A program made the translations under genes and the position numbers. DNA of 29,907 nt from a virus, in IMG/VR virus record IMGVR_UViG_3300034522_000022, positions 1 to 29,907 of that record. One strand, written 5' to 3'. Under the pieces are notes generated by a model, which was not told the origin of the DNA, ran no database searches, and saw nothing but the letters and a program-made list of their open reading frames with translations. The first letter of the stretch is position 1, and each line of letters starts with the position of its first letter. Shown here one piece after another: positions 8,739 through 17,058 of the stretch.

Positions 8739-9205
8739 TTTCCCGCCGCATCTACCGGATCTTCGCCGCCGGCGCCGGCCGCAACACCGCTCAGTTCGAA
8801 AACTTTGCCGACAAGGCGGTCGTGCACCGGGCTGAAAGCTTCAGCTACAGCAGGCACATCTTCATCCTGGAACACCCGGGCATTTTTCTCATCGAGCAAC
8901 GCACGCACCAGGACGAATGCATACAGTGGCGACGACTGGATTTCAACCATGGGCTCAGACGGTGCGCCGTCGCCTTCCTCTGGCTCTTGCTTCTGTGCCG
9001 GTAGGCCAGCTTCCTGCCGGGCCTCTGCGACCGCTTGCGCGGCGCGGCGCCGGTACTCGACCCAATCGCCAGCGCTCAATGCTCTGACGACGACCTTGGC
9101 GCCCTCCCATTCATCAATGGTCAGACCCTCATGCTTGAAATTGCGCATCGGGTCCAGCGCCATGGAGCGCAGATCAAACCCGCCGCCGACTTTTACCCGG
9201 GCCAT
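8732..9205 (-). CDS. G: Tail assembly chaperone gpG-like
   Basis: A 157-residue protein following the tail tube gene, with the family-like LTIDEWEGAKVVVRALSAGDW and a helical, acidic second half. It ends in AAGND at a slippery heptamer. The start at 9205 overlaps the TAA of the major tail protein by one base (TAATG). It binds the tape measure during tail assembly, and most ribosomes should terminate here to give the short form. Recognition rests on position, length, the motif and the frameshift site. Confidence 0.85.
   Translation of the reverse strand: MARVKVGGGFDLRSMALDPMRNFKHEGLTIDEWEGAKVVVRALSAGDWVEYRRRAAQAVAEARQEAGLPAQKQEPEEGDGAPSEPMVEIQSSPLYAFVLVRALLDEKNARVFQDEDVPAVAEAFSPVHDRLVGKVFELSGVAAGAGGEDPVDAAGND
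8738..8744 (-). promoter_or_regulatory. Programmed -1 ribosomal frameshift site GGGAAAC
   Basis: Minus-strand heptamer GGGAAAC, read in the upstream gene as G GGA AAC, the exact X XXY YYZ phase needed for simultaneous -1 slippage. The zero-frame stop TGA follows one codon later (8734-8732), and the -1 frame is open for 111 further codons with the gpT-like sequence. It is the counterpart of lambda's GGGAAAG. Confidence 0.88.
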
Positions 9206-9672
9206 TACGGCACCACCGGCAGGTCGAAGGATACGGCGCCGGTGATACGCACGTTGAACGTGCCGTTAACGGTACCGTTTGGTGCGGCGTCCCAGGTGAA
9301 CTGGGTGACCAGGCCGAGGAAGCTGGAGGACGAGCCGTCTTTGAACAGCGACTTGAACGCGCGCGGCTCACCGTCATCGCGGGCAGTACGCAGTACCGTC
9401 TGTGCTTCGTCGTCAGCCTTCCAGTTCCCGGACATGCTGAACGTGCCGTTATCGGCCAGGCCTACGGTGAACTCTTTCGCCTCACTGGCAAGCACCGTCA
9501 CCTCGATCTCATCCGACTGCCCACCCTGGAACTGCGGTTGTTTGATCGTTACGGACAGATCGGCCCATTCAATCCCGACCGCCTTGGGGTCGAGCGTGGT
9601 GGCTTTGGAAACGCTGAGAGCCGTGCCCTGAGTCTTGACGAACTTCGCTTTCGTTGGAGTTTGAACGGCCAT
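9205..9672 (-). CDS. Major tail tube protein
   Basis: A 155-residue beta-rich protein immediately upstream of the tail chaperones, the expected place of the tube subunit. The N-terminus has VSKATTLDPKAVGIEWADLS; the C-terminus ends in a strand-rich region (GTVNGTFNVRITGAVSFDLP). It has a strong start: GGAGG five bases before ATG 9672, consistent with high expression. It lacks an obvious C-terminal Ig-like domain such as lambda gpV carries. Confidence 0.85.
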   Translation of the reverse strand: MAVQTPTKAKFVKTQGTALSVSKATTLDPKAVGIEWADLSVTIKQPQFQGGQSDEIEVTVLASEAKEFTVGLADNGTFSMSGNWKADDEAQTVLRTARDDGEPRAFKSLFKDGSSSSFLGLVTQFTWDAAPNGTVNGTFNVRITGAVSFDLPVVP

Positions 9673-9680
9673 GTGGCCTC

Positions 9681-10028
9681 CTATGGTTGCAGGGTGTATT
9701 CCCAGCTCACGCTGAAAAGTTTGGTTTCGTTCTCGAACACATCCGCCAGGCGTTCTGCGCTGCCGGTGGTGAAGTCGGCGCCATCCGTGGTCATCGCGTT
9801 AAAGGCCTGGCCAGCAAGAGTGAGCGCCTGCAGGAAGCTTTCGCCCCATGCGTCGAGCTGGATAGTCAGGTCGCTTGAGCCGTCCCAGCCGGCGAGAGTG
9901 AAACCGGTGGTGCCGCTTACCGTTTGAATCACCAGACGCGGCTGTGCGGCGTCCTCCGGCGCAACGCCGAAGTACACTCGCCCGTCGACCAGAGGCGAAA
10001 GCCTGTCGATGAGTGATTTCTCGATCAT
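9681..10028 (-). CDS. Tail terminator / completion protein (DUF3168 type)
   Basis: A 115-residue protein with the DUF3168 pattern: N-terminal short helix LIDRLSPLVDGRVYFGVAPEDA, then PRLVIQTVSG, a central strand DLTIQLDAWG and a C-terminal SWEYTLQP. Proteins of this fold cap the tail tube (SPP1 gp17, lambda gpU role). It sits between the HK97-gp10-like gene and the tube gene, which fits a tail-to-head joining function. The ribosome site before ATG 10028 is poor; coupling to the gene six bases upstream is likely. Confidence 0.8.
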   Translation of the reverse strand: MIEKSLIDRLSPLVDGRVYFGVAPEDAAQPRLVIQTVSGTTGFTLAGWDGSSDLTIQLDAWGESFLQALTLAGQAFNAMTTDGADFTTGSAERLADVFENETKLFSVSWEYTLQP

Positions 10029-10033
10029 TGGGT

Positions 10034-10504
10034 TTACCGGGTGATTGCGTTGTCGATGCCTTCGGCCAACTTGTCAGCAACGGCCTTTTCGATTTGAGGC
10101 AAGCTGCCGTCCCAGGCTGGTCGAATGAATGGATGGGCTTGCATCTTCGATGTGCCCAGTTCCAGAAACTTCCAGTAGAACGGCGAGTCGTAATCGGTCT
10201 TAGACGTGCGCCCCTTTTTGCCGGGACGCTTCAGCGCCTTTGCTTGCTTTCCGGTCGGCTTCTTCACGCGGATGCCGGCAGTAGCACCGCCAGGCGTGTC
10301 AGCTTGTTTCACGCTGACGGCAACGATGTTCTTCTTCAGCTTGCCCGTTCGAACTGGCGCCGTGCTCCGGGCCTTATCCCTGGCCACCCTGGCTCCAGCC
10401 ATGGCGGCATCCCTGGCAATCTTGTTACCTACGGACTTGGCCAGGCGCTCGAAGTCGGCCTGCAGCTCACCAAGGCCCACGACAGTCAGCGAACCGTTGC
10501 TCAT
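10034..10504 (-). CDS. HK97 gp10-like neck/tail completion protein
   Basis: A protein of 156 residues from ATG 10504, chosen because it forms an ATGA overlap with the preceding gene; an upstream GTG (10525) would overlap more. The HK97-gp10 family pattern is clear: GLGELQADFERLAKSVG, then VARDKARSTAPVRTGKLKKNI, a basic middle, and FYWKFLELGTSKMQAHPFIRPAW near the end. These proteins act at the neck in joining head and tail. Its neighbours are a head-tail adaptor and a tail terminator. Confidence 0.86.
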   Translation of the reverse strand: MSNGSLTVVGLGELQADFERLAKSVGNKIARDAAMAGARVARDKARSTAPVRTGKLKKNIVAVSVKQADTPGGATAGIRVKKPTGKQAKALKRPGKKGRTSKTDYDSPFYWKFLELGTSKMQAHPFIRPAWDGSLPQIEKAVADKLAEGIDNAITR

Positions 10505-10821
10505 TTTGGCTTCACCGTTTTGCACATGAGTTTCAGCATGTCCCGTTGGTTGGTAGCTAGCGGCGCGATGATTTCGTAAGTGATCCCGTCATGCACCAGG
10601 TGCTGACCCGCCACCACGTCCTTGCGGTAACGAATGTTGATCTCGGCGGTGACCGTGACCTGCATCTGGGACGCTGCCTCGTACATGCGGCCAGAAGGAA
10701 TATTGATCTCCGCCCAAAGCTTTCCGAGGTCGCCCCAGACCTTCGAGGGCTGACCGAGGTCATCCTTGCCGTCGATGTAGCCGCGGCGCATGCAAGAGTG
10801 TCGAAGCGGACCGGCCCTCAT
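10501..10821 (-). CDS. Head-tail adaptor / head closure protein
   Basis: A 106-residue protein with the pattern of the phage head-tail joining family (SPP1 gp16-like): WGDLGKLWAEINIPSGRMYEAA, then ITAEINIRYRKDV-like strands and HDGITYEIIAP before a C-terminal KLMCKTVKP. It forms the head-closure ring under the connector. The ATG at 10821 shares a base with the TAA of the upstream gene (TAATG). Confidence 0.84.
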   Translation of the reverse strand: MRAGPLRHSCMRRGYIDGKDDLGQPSKVWGDLGKLWAEINIPSGRMYEAASQMQVTVTAEINIRYRKDVVAGQHLVHDGITYEIIAPLATNQRDMLKLMCKTVKPK

Positions 10822-11162
10822 TACACACCCAGCTCGACGCGGTAAGGCATCAACATAGACCTATACCCCATCGGTAACTCGGAAGAGATTGTGCCCACCA
10901 CAACATCCTCACGATTGCCGTAGAGGTTGCCAGCAATCAACAGGCAGGCAGCACGGATCGATGGGTTGACCAAGATAGGATCAGTACCCGCATCACCAGC
11001 GAGGACTGCTGCGGCAAGCGCATCAGCGTCGGCGTAAAACTTGCGATTCAGGAACCGGGCCGCACTATCCTCAGCAGCCTCCAGAACCAGCGCAACATAG
11101 CTCTGATCCTCGCTATCGGCCCGTAAGTGCTGCATTACCACCTCGATCGGGATCACTGTCAT
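10821..11162 (-). CDS. Head-tail connector protein (HK97 gp6-like)
   Basis: A 113-residue protein with the helical gp6-like pattern: VVMQHLRADSEDQSYVALVLEAAEDSAARFLNR near the start and SIRAACLLIAGNLYGNRED in the middle, then a C-terminal MGYRSMLMPYRVELGV. It forms the connector ring between portal and head-closure protein. It starts one base after the stop of the preceding small gene. Confidence 0.86.
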   Translation of the reverse strand: MTVIPIEVVMQHLRADSEDQSYVALVLEAAEDSAARFLNRKFYADADALAAAVLAGDAGTDPILVNPSIRAACLLIAGNLYGNREDVVVGTISSELPMGYRSMLMPYRVELGV

Positions 11163-11163
11163 G

Positions 11164-11397
11164 TCAGGAGCCTTTCTTCTTGCCGGCTGGCTTCGTAGCA
11201 GCCTTGTCGCTGGTCAGCGGATCTGGCGACTCTTCCTGCTCAGTCAGATCCACCAGTGGCTCGCCCTCGTCATCGGTCTCATCGGCATAGCTCATTTGGA
11301 TCAACTGGCGGCCGTGCTGCTCATCCGTGATGAACGGCGAACCCTCTGTCAGCGTCTTGCCGCCGAGGTACAGCGGTTTTAGGGTGATCATTTTCAT
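11164..11397 (-). CDS. Small protein downstream of the capsid gene
   Basis: Seventy-seven residues from ATG 11397, which has GGAGG five bases upstream; an upstream TTG is less likely. The N-terminus is compact (MKMITLKPLYLGGKTLTEGS), then ITDEQHGRQLIQMSYA. The rest is acidic and ends in a basic PAGKKKGS tail. Proteins of this kind often lie between capsid and connector genes in HK97-type phages. The role is unknown, perhaps a head accessory. The gene is preceded by a stem-loop. Confidence 0.75.
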   Translation of the reverse strand: MKMITLKPLYLGGKTLTEGSPFITDEQHGRQLIQMSYADETDDEGEPLVDLTEQEESPDPLTSDKAATKPAGKKKGS

Positions 11398-11407
11398 GCT
11401 TGCCTCC

Positions 11408-11430
11408 AAAGGCCGCCCTTGAGCGGCCTA
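11408..11430 (-). terminator. Stem-loop between capsid gene and downstream small gene
   Basis: A perfect 7-bp stem AGGCCGC/GCGGCCT (11410-11416 and 11423-11429) with a six-base loop lies just after the capsid stop. On the minus strand it is followed by only TTT and then the GGAGG of the next gene. Weak terminator, attenuator or mRNA-stabilising end; the short T run argues against strong termination. Confidence 0.5.
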
Positions 11431-11437
11431 TCCAGGG

Positions 11438-12658
11438 TTAGCCGCCAGAAGCAACTGGCGCAGTGAACGAGCCGTAGATGAATGCTTCAGGGCGCTTGAC
11501 TGCCAGGGCGACACGCTCTTCGCAACGGATAGAGATCATGTTGTTCTCGAAGTCGTCGGCGTTCTCTGTGGAGATCACCACGTTGGCATCTTCACGGTCG
11601 AACAACTGCGCTCCGGTCTGGAATGCGCCGGTCAAGAACTTGCCCTGGAAAGCTGCGATCTCGGTTGCGACAACCGGAAGACCCCACAACAGCGGACCGC
11701 TCAGGCCCAGCGGGTTGGCGAGAATGTAGCGGCCAAGGCTGTCCTTGGTCAGCTCAATCTTTGCCCAGTCAATAAAATGCAGGACGTGACCCGAGGCGGG
11801 GAGTCGAGCCAGCTGCGCCTGCAGCATCGCCAGGCGCAAATCATCGATACCAGACTGCTTGTCCACATCAAATGCAGCGTCGAAAGCAGTGGCCTGAGGA
11901 ACAATGCCATGCAAATGAACGCCGGTACCGTCGCCGAAAAGAATCTCAGCTTCTTCAACGTATTTCAGGCCGTAGCGCATTTCGACATCGATGGTCGATT
12001 GCAGCTGGGCAAAGTCATCAAGGATCTGTTTCGACGCCTTGAACATATGTGCCAGCGTGCTCACAGCGGTCATCTTGGTCGCGAACTGGATATCGCTATA
12101 CGGCTTCTTGGTGCCCTCAGCCACAACACGAGCGGCATTGGTGAAGCCAGTTTGTTGCACCCAGAAAATCGTCGGCTGGGTGGTTCGGCCCGGAGCAATC
12201 AGGTCGCGAATGAACAACCGCTGTTTGGGCGCAACATCAATGCCCGGAAGGCGCTGCGGCTCAACCACACCGGCGGGCACGTTGGTGCTGAGTAGCGCCG
12301 CGTGGACAGGGATGCTGACACGGCGGTTGCCCTCGACGTGGGCAGAGAACTGCTTCAGCGCTTCGCTTTTGATCACCACCCCGCCCACGGTGTCGCGGGA
12401 TGCAGCGGCGGTGCTGGCAGGGGTTCGAGCGAACTCTTGCTCCAATTCTCCGAGCTGAGCTTTCAGCTGCTTCTCAGCTTCTGTCAGGCTGTTGAACTTG
12501 GTAGCCAGTTCGTCTACTGCGTTTTTGGTTTCCGCCGACAAGGCGCCAGCTTTCTTGGCTTCAGTCAGCGCGTTTTCAGCCTGTTTGCTGAATTCGTCAG
12601 TGGCCTTCTTGAGCTCGTTGGAGACGTTCTTCAACAGCTCAGCAGTGGTGTCGCTCAT
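11438..12658 (-). CDS. Major capsid protein (HK97 gp5 family)
   Basis: A 406-residue HK97-fold capsid protein. Residues 1-85 are a charged, coiled-coil scaffolding (delta) region, expected to be removed by the protease encoded just upstream. The capsid body follows: EGTKKPYSDIQFATKM (E-loop region), LAHMFKASKQILDDFAQLQS, EAEILFGDGTGVHLHGI, PLLWGLPVVAT, and the C-terminal CEERVALAVKRPEAFIYGSF. I recall HK97 gp5 as closely matching over these blocks. The asparagine before MISIRCEER aligns with the region of HK97's cross-linking Asn, but the partner Lys is not certain. The ATG overlaps the protease stop by four bases. Confidence 0.95.
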   Translation of the reverse strand: MSDTTAELLKNVSNELKKATDEFSKQAENALTEAKKAGALSAETKNAVDELATKFNSLTEAEKQLKAQLGELEQEFARTPASTAAASRDTVGGVVIKSEALKQFSAHVEGNRRVSIPVHAALLSTNVPAGVVEPQRLPGIDVAPKQRLFIRDLIAPGRTTQPTIFWVQQTGFTNAARVVAEGTKKPYSDIQFATKMTAVSTLAHMFKASKQILDDFAQLQSTIDVEMRYGLKYVEEAEILFGDGTGVHLHGIVPQATAFDAAFDVDKQSGIDDLRLAMLQAQLARLPASGHVLHFIDWAKIELTKDSLGRYILANPLGLSGPLLWGLPVVATEIAAFQGKFLTGAFQTGAQLFDREDANVVISTENADDFENNMISIRCEERVALAVKRPEAFIYGSFTAPVASGG

Positions 12659-13542
12659 GGTTGTTCTCCGGTTTGGGTAGCTGCTGCCGAGAACCGCGAA
12701 AGCGCGGCCTGTAGTTCGGCAATGGGGTCGGCCAGGTTGGCCGGGGTTGCGGCAGCGTTCTGCTTGCCGGAGGTGGTAGCGCCAGGCGTACCAGCCTTGA
12801 GTTCTTGAATTAGGGCGCGGCGCTCGGAACGCGGCATGCCCTGTTTGGCCAGGATCAAATCCATACGGCGGGCAGCGACCTGGTGAGGCGCTGATGCGCT
12901 GGCATCTTCGACGGCGGCATCAGATGCCAGAAGGCTGTCTGCAAACCCCGCATCGATTGCGGCAGCGCCGCCCATCCAGGTCTCGACGTCCATGAGCTTG
13001 CGCATGGCCTCAATGGGGTCACCGGTGCGTACGGCGTAGATATCAGCGAGTGTTCCGTCTATCTGCTCGAGAAAGTCGGCGACCTCTCGAATGTCGTTGC
13101 GGTCACCGGCGGCCATGGTCCAGCTGTTGTGAATCATCAAGAAGCCGGCCCGAGCGATCTGGATTTCATCCGCCGCCATGGCAATGAACGATGCGGCCGA
13201 AGCTGCCAGGCCGAGGATTTGCACTGTTACCTTGCCTTTGTGCTCGCGCAGCAGGTTGTAGATGGCCAGTCCTTCAAACACGTCGCCGCCGGGGCTGTTG
13301 ATCTTCACGGTCACATCGCTGTCGCCGATAGAGCGCAGTGCAGCGCTGATTCGCTTTGCCGTAACTCCTTCGCCGGTCCACCAGTCAAACCCGATCGGGT
13401 CATAAATGGTGATGGAGTTGTCGTCAGTGTTCGCCGCCTTGATCGATGGGTTCCACCGCTCCAAGGCCTTCGGCGTCAGGTCGCAGTGAACCTGCGCGCG
13501 CGGCCGAGCCTCCGGCGCCGCCGGAATGGTCTTTAGGGTCAT
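12655..13542 (-). CDS. Prohead maturation protease, ClpP-like (S14)
   Basis: A 295-residue ClpP-type serine protease. The family blocks are INSPGGDVFEGLAIYN (82-96), GLAASAASFIAMAA with nucleophile Ser115 by analogy with ClpP, MIHNSW with His138, and DVETWMGGAAAIDAGFAD with likely catalytic Asp185. The C-terminal 80 residues are Ala/Gln-rich and may bind the scaffold. It cleaves the capsid delta domain during head maturation. It lies between portal and capsid genes as in HK97-type modules. ATG 13542 has GGAG six to seven bases upstream, and the stop overlaps the capsid ATG. Confidence 0.93.
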   Translation of the reverse strand: MTLKTIPAAPEARPRAQVHCDLTPKALERWNPSIKAANTDDNSITIYDPIGFDWWTGEGVTAKRISAALRSIGDSDVTVKINSPGGDVFEGLAIYNLLREHKGKVTVQILGLAASAASFIAMAADEIQIARAGFLMIHNSWTMAAGDRNDIREVADFLEQIDGTLADIYAVRTGDPIEAMRKLMDVETWMGGAAAIDAGFADSLLASDAAVEDASASAPHQVAARRMDLILAKQGMPRSERRALIQELKAGTPGATTSGKQNAAATPANLADPIAELQAALSRFSAAATQTGEQP

Positions 13543-13556
13543 TGGTTACTCCAGGA

Positions 13557-14957
13557 TCAAGCGGCGAGAAGCCGAGGTAGAGATATCAGTGCGTGGGCCA
13601 TCATTGGCCCATCGGGGTTTCCGGCATCGAGCGCCTTGTTAGCCAGGTCGAAGGCTTCCTTGATTGCCTCCTTGTCCCCGCTCTGATTTGCCGCAGTGAT
13701 GCGCAACATAAAGGCGGTAGCCGCCGGCGACATGCCGGCTGACTGCTTGCCGAGCTGGTCAAGCGGCACGAGCGCCGACTGAACAGTGAACGTGTCTCCG
13801 CCGGGAATCGGTGGATAGTTCTCCAGGCGACGGACCTCGTTGCGGGACATCCAGCCATTTTGTAGGGCCGTGTTGTACCAAGCACCGCGGCCAACGCTGT
13901 CAGCGCGAAGCAAGCCTTCTACCGCGAACTCAGCGAAGAACTCGTCAGCGTCTGCCTCACCGATCAGGCATCGGGTGATCTCCTGCTCAATGTTCACCAG
14001 CAGCGGGCGCAAACTGTTGGTCAGGAAGTGCAGGTTCTGCGCTTCTACCGAGCTGGCCCAGCTGGATTGTTTGTCCATGTGACCAACCATGAAGGGCGGA
14101 ACCCGGAACCATCGGCACATCTCTTCAATGCTGAACGATCGCGACTCAAGCATTTGCGAGGCTTCGGGGTTCATCGTGATCCCCTGATACTTCAGCCCGG
14201 CCTCGGCCACCATGATCTTGCCGGCGTTCTTGGAGCCCATGAAGGAACCGAGACTGCTGCGCAACTGCTCGCGCTGCGCCGGTGTGAGCGTCTTGTCGCT
14301 GGAGAGGATTCCGGAGGCCTGCATACCCTGGGCAAAGACCTTCGCGGCTGCCTCTTCTACCGCCATGGCAGAACCGAAGATTTCCTTGCCGGTGGTTACG
14401 GGCAGCATCCCGCACACGCCATCCAGGCCAAAGCCGCGAATATGCATCAAGGTTTTTTCGGGGATTTCGCGCTCCACACCATTCTCGGTGTAGGTGTACT
14501 TGAGCCGGCCATTGTCCTCTCGCTTGACCCGCATGCACTGCGGGAGCAGCGGCACCAGGGCGATGATCCGGCCCGCCAGCATCTTCTTTTCGACGAACGC
14601 GTTGCCGCGCAGGCAGATGCTGGCCACGACCAACAGCATAAAGCGTTGAGGGGTCATTTCCGCGTTCGGCACCCGGCAGAGCAGCCGATATAGCGGATGA
14701 TCAGTCGCCGGAGCCCTTGAACCGTCCGGCAGGCGCCGGTACAGCTTCAGCGGCAAAGTCGACACCGATTCAGAAAGCAAGCGGACGCAGGCCCATACCG
14801 TAGACAGCTGCATGGCTTTATCAACCGATACGTGCTGACCACTGACCGAACTGCCGAACCACTCCTGCCAGAACGAACCATCCTTTAATCCGATGGGCAC
14901 ACCAAGCCAATTTTGAAGAGTGGCCTTGATTCGCCCGGGTTTCTTTTCGCGCGCCAT
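13557..14957 (-). CDS. Portal protein (HK97 gp3 family)
   Basis: A 466-residue portal. The start ATG 14957 shares a base with the TerL stop (TGATG); the TTG just before is unlikely. Family features are VDKAMQLSTVWACVRLLSESVSTLPLKLYRR near residue 50-80, LRGNAFVEK (about 116), MHIRGFGLDG, FSIEEMCRWFRVPPFMVGH (about 280) and NEVRRLENYPPIPGGD near 390. It forms the dodecameric DNA channel at the head vertex and docks the terminase. Length is normal for the family. Confidence 0.94.
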   Translation of the reverse strand: MAREKKPGRIKATLQNWLGVPIGLKDGSFWQEWFGSSVSGQHVSVDKAMQLSTVWACVRLLSESVSTLPLKLYRRLPDGSRAPATDHPLYRLLCRVPNAEMTPQRFMLLVVASICLRGNAFVEKKMLAGRIIALVPLLPQCMRVKREDNGRLKYTYTENGVEREIPEKTLMHIRGFGLDGVCGMLPVTTGKEIFGSAMAVEEAAAKVFAQGMQASGILSSDKTLTPAQREQLRSSLGSFMGSKNAGKIMVAEAGLKYQGITMNPEASQMLESRSFSIEEMCRWFRVPPFMVGHMDKQSSWASSVEAQNLHFLTNSLRPLLVNIEQEITRCLIGEADADEFFAEFAVEGLLRADSVGRGAWYNTALQNGWMSRNEVRRLENYPPIPGGDTFTVQSALVPLDQLGKQSAGMSPAATAFMLRITAANQSGDKEAIKEAFDLANKALDAGNPDGPMMAHALISLPRLLAA

Positions 14958-16648
14958 CAAAGCCCCACCATAATTGGATTGTCGAAAAAGCCCTGTAGAT
15001 CACCGCAACCCACCGGGTTCAGCGCTATGAGCGTTGTTGCGTCGAAGGTAGCCATGAGCGGGTCAATCTTTGCCGACCCACTCACCTGCTTGTTGATCGC
15101 AATCGCGTTACCCACCGCGACAGTTCTGGCGTTGCCGACGCACCAGGCCATGAGCCGCGTGCCGCCGTGTACAAACTCGCCGCCCGCGACCTTGCGCTCA
15201 GTGGTCTTGATTGCACCGTTGAGCCGCCAGCCCTGGGAGATCGAAACGATCTGCTCCATGGTGATACCGCGATCTTCCGTGGTCAGCTCATCAACAATAT
15301 CGCCGATACCGGCCGCATCGACGCCAATTGCCTGCTTGTCCGGCAGTAGTCCCGCGTCCCGAACTTCGCAGATGATGTCTGCGACCTGCAGAACATCATC
15401 ACCAGGCCGCTCAACAATCGTCAGATCGCCATCAGCCTCGAAGTCGCGTAGGTTTGAAACGATATCTTTGCGCCGGTCGAGTGCGATCTTGTGGGCCCAG
15501 GCGTGCGCCCAGTGCAGCCAGCGCCGCGTTTCACGCTCGCGGCCAATCAAACTCAAACCCAACAAGTCATCAAGGCCGCCGCCATCGATTCCCACCACGA
15601 TCACCTCGGAGCGCCGCAACAGCTCATCAAAGTTGAGCGACTTGTCGCCGGCGGCTTCCCAGTGATCAGCCCCTGCCCAACGGTCGGTCCGTAAGTTCAG
15701 ACCAATTTCGATATTCAGATGCTTGGCCAGGAACTTCTGCAAGGATCCATCTGAAGTGCCCAACCTCTTCTTGAGCTGGTCTTCTAGCCACTCCGCACTC
15801 ACAGAGCGCCCAATGTTCGGGTTGGTGATGTAGAAGTTTTCTGGATTCAGGTATTGCTTGTTAGCGACCATCCGGACTGGGAACTCGTAAAGAACCCCCA
15901 GCGTCTTGCAATCCACCACCTTTCCATCGCGAACATCGCGCCAGTAACTCAAGCGCTCTTTGAAAACCCCTGCCGGCGGCTCATCACTTTGAGTGGTGAG
16001 GTAGATGACCCATCCCTCTTCGCGGGAGATCTGTCCGCCAAGTGCCTCCATGAACATCGACTCGGCATTTGCTCGCTTGCCAAACACCCAAAGCTCATCG
16101 ACCAGCACTTTGCCCGACTTCTTGCCAGAAACGGTGTCAGTGTCAGCCGCAACGACCTTCAATGAATTCAGCGTGGTTCGGTCCGTGATAGTCCTGGTGT
16201 GTTCCTGGATGTGAAACATCGCTGACAGTTCTTCATCAGCTCGGACCATACCCGCAGCAGGCTTGAACGCGTTGTCCGCTACCTCCTTTGTCGGCGCCAG
16301 AATCAGATGTTCCTCTTCCTCTCGCCAGCAGAGAATCAGAGCGGTGAGCATGATGCCGGCTGCGATTGTGCTCTTCGTGTTCTTCTTGCTGATCAGCAAG
16401 CCGAACTCCCGGATCATTTGCTTGCCAGTGTCCGCATCGTAGGCTCCGAAGATGCAGCGGACGTAGTCGAAAACCCACTCATCGCAACAGTCGGCCATCC
16501 TTGGCTTGCCTGGCAGATCCGGCACGCGGAGCTCCTTGAATATCTGCAGCGCGCGCTCCGCTTCCTCTACAAAAATCGGCGGCGGGATGATCGACTCATG
16601 GTCTATCAGGCGTTGCTCCCAGTCGTGGCATGCGGTCGACCACTGCAT
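14957..16648 (-). CDS. terL: Terminase large subunit
   Basis: A 563-residue packaging motor of the HK97 class (Terminase_1). ATPase domain: Walker A-like SKKNTKST at about 87-94 and Walker B VLVDEL with Asp184-Glu185. TTQSDEPPAG (about 218-227) corresponds to the coupling region. The C-terminal RNase H-like nuclease shows VVGIDGGGLDD with Asp355 and later AIGVDAAGIGD. It pumps and cuts concatemeric DNA together with TerS. It lies between TerS and portal; ATG 16648 is preceded by AGCAGG. Confidence 0.94.
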   Translation of the reverse strand: MQWSTACHDWEQRLIDHESIIPPPIFVEEAERALQIFKELRVPDLPGKPRMADCCDEWVFDYVRCIFGAYDADTGKQMIREFGLLISKKNTKSTIAAGIMLTALILCWREEEEHLILAPTKEVADNAFKPAAGMVRADEELSAMFHIQEHTRTITDRTTLNSLKVVAADTDTVSGKKSGKVLVDELWVFGKRANAESMFMEALGGQISREEGWVIYLTTQSDEPPAGVFKERLSYWRDVRDGKVVDCKTLGVLYEFPVRMVANKQYLNPENFYITNPNIGRSVSAEWLEDQLKKRLGTSDGSLQKFLAKHLNIEIGLNLRTDRWAGADHWEAAGDKSLNFDELLRRSEVIVVGIDGGGLDDLLGLSLIGRERETRRWLHWAHAWAHKIALDRRKDIVSNLRDFEADGDLTIVERPGDDVLQVADIICEVRDAGLLPDKQAIGVDAAGIGDIVDELTTEDRGITMEQIVSISQGWRLNGAIKTTERKVAGGEFVHGGTRLMAWCVGNARTVAVGNAIAINKQVSGSAKIDPLMATFDATTLIALNPVGCGDLQGFFDNPIMVGL

Positions 16649-16650
16649 AG

Positions 16651-17058
16651 TTAAACCTGCTTACCGTTCGCTGCGACTAATTTGGGCGGAGCCTGTCGGT
16701 TGAATTTACCGGCGGCGTCCTCGGCAGCTTTTTGCTTCCCATCCTTCTTGCCGCCGTCCGCCTTTTTGACGTGCGTGTACTGAACTGCTGCGATGGCCGC
16801 TCTGACCTGGATGGGGCTTGCGTCGAGTTGACCGAGCGCGATCTTGGTCAGCAGGGCCAACATATCCATCTCAGGGGCAGGCACCGGCACCGCCCTCTCG
16901 CGCTTCAATGCGCCGCCGTGAGGTTGCGCCTCGAACTCCACAAAGACCGCCGAGGAATTTGCTGATTCCGGCTCGACCTTCTTCTTCCTGCCAGCACCCG
17001 GCCGAGCGCCGCCAGAGTTGGGGCGAGCGCCCCCGCTCTTGCCTTTAACGCCTGCCAT
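16651..17058 (-). CDS. terS: Terminase small subunit
   Basis: A 135-residue protein from ATG 17058, with AGGA about nine bases upstream. A longer frame reaching 17187 would run through the structured gap and is rejected. The N-terminus MAGVKGKSGGARPNSGGARP is a hallmark of many HK97-like small terminases, followed by a basic AGRKKK, a central helical region (MDMLALLTKIALGQLDASPIQVRAAIAAVQYTHVKK) and a Lys/Gly-rich C-terminus. It recognises the packaging site and loads TerL, and it lies immediately next to the candidate cos. Confidence 0.88.
   Translation of the reverse strand: MAGVKGKSGGARPNSGGARPGAGRKKKVEPESANSSAVFVEFEAQPHGGALKRERAVPVPAPEMDMLALLTKIALGQLDASPIQVRAAIAAVQYTHVKKADGGKKDGKQKAAEDAAGKFNRQAPPKLVAANGKQV

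Noticed and set aside
11438-12658. HK97-style covalent capsid cross-linking
   Set aside because: The asparagine region is conserved but the lysine does not align without a shift, so the claim cannot be supported by eye.
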